Source of the DNA: Diploptera punctata
Taxonomy: Eukaryota; Arthropoda; Insecta; Blattodea; Blaberidae
Length of the DNA: 64,000 bases
NCBI GenBank assembly: GCA_030220185.1
Contig: JASPKZ010003441.1
Location: forward strand, 989,523 to 1,053,522
Reading direction: 5' to 3'
Positions within the stretch are counted from its first letter, which is position 1. Each line of letters opens with the position of its first letter. The position numbers were made by a program, and so were the translations under genes. Of the stretch, positions 63,640-64,000 are shown one piece after another. The notes below the pieces were generated by a model that worked only from the letters and a program-made list of their open reading frames with translations, was not told the origin of the DNA and searched no databases.

Positions 63640-64000
63640 TTTAAAAATATATAAGAATGTTTGAAATATATCATAAAATTATGAAAAATAATATCACCGT
63701 TTTTATTAAAAAATATATAAACAAATTGAAAAATAATATAAAATTAAAAACAAAATATATGAAAACTTTGAATAAAATATAAAAATTTTTGCAAAAAAAA
63801 TATAACTATTTGAAAAAAATACAACAAAATTTTGAATAAAAATATAAGATTTTTAATAAACTATATAAATTTTTGAAAAATACATATATAAATTTTGAAA
63901 AATAGTTAAACTTAAAAAAAAAGTAAGAGTAAACTTTGAAAAATTATAAACAATTTTGAAAAAAAATATCAAAATTTTGAAAACAAATTGAAAAAATATA
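63640..64000. repeat. A-rich degenerate minisatellite
   Basis: Irregular repetition of AAATATAAAATTTTGAAAAA-like units to the window end. Low complexity. Confidence 0.7.

Overview
This is a eukaryotic, AT-rich window, almost certainly from an insect with a large repeat-laden genome. Evidence: a degenerate TTAGG-type (insect telomere motif) tract, Penelope-like elements (PLEs), many non-LTR (LINE) remnants, several tRNA-derived SINE families, mariner, hAT and Harbinger-type DNA transposons, arthropod-type 5S rRNA fragments and kilobase-scale satellites. I found no convincing host protein-coding gene. Nearly every long ORF is a piece of a mobile element; the only possible host feature is a weak two-exon 5' leader near 59.66-59.89 kb. 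The order or species cannot be fixed from sequence alone.

Layout. 0-15 kb: PLE debris (ORFs at 3.2-4.6 kb and 5.6-6.25 kb) among seven palindromes of about 130-260 bp, several carrying hammerhead-ribozyme cores, plus two copies of a 0.42-kb MITE, an RNase H LINE, a mariner-type deletion derivative, SINEs, a Harbinger element inside a SINE, and LINE fragments broken by SINEs. 17.36-28.9 kb: one hAT transposon whose TIRs and transposase fragments lie in order on the minus strand, split by (i) a LINE that itself received a DD41D mariner and (ii) a PLE with ribozyme-bearing inverted arms that itself received another LINE. 29-39 kb: SINEs, a transposon carrying a 132-bp tandem array, a minisatellite, the TTAGG-like tract and a LINE seated in an (ATCT)n tract. 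39-45 kb: two paralogous Jockey-like LINE ORF1 relics, 5S rRNA-derived fragments, isolated satellite monomers and a second Harbinger copy. 45-51 kb: decayed LINEs and a third Harbinger copy. 51.0-56.5 kb: about 23 copies of a roughly 240-bp satellite. 56.9-59.4 kb: a 43-bp satellite. 59.4-64 kb: LINE 3' ends, a tRNA-headed SINE and AT-rich sequence.

How the parts work together. This is a transposon graveyard with readable stratigraphy: target-site duplications (TA, TAA, TATT, 10-15 bp for LINEs and SINEs) give the order of insertion in many places. The most interesting signal is the set of PLE-associated palindromes. One has 115-bp arms that I read as identical, each arm encoding an outward-oriented type I hammerhead core (CTGAAGA / GAAA / TA), so both strands could self-cleave. 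PLE-3 shows the parental arrangement: the same kind of ribozyme-bearing arm, inverted, on both sides of an RT plus GIY-YIG reading frame. Hammerheads in PLE terminal repeats are established; compact, two-way hammerhead palindromes without coding sequence are the part worth a second look. All coordinates of repeat edges are by eye.
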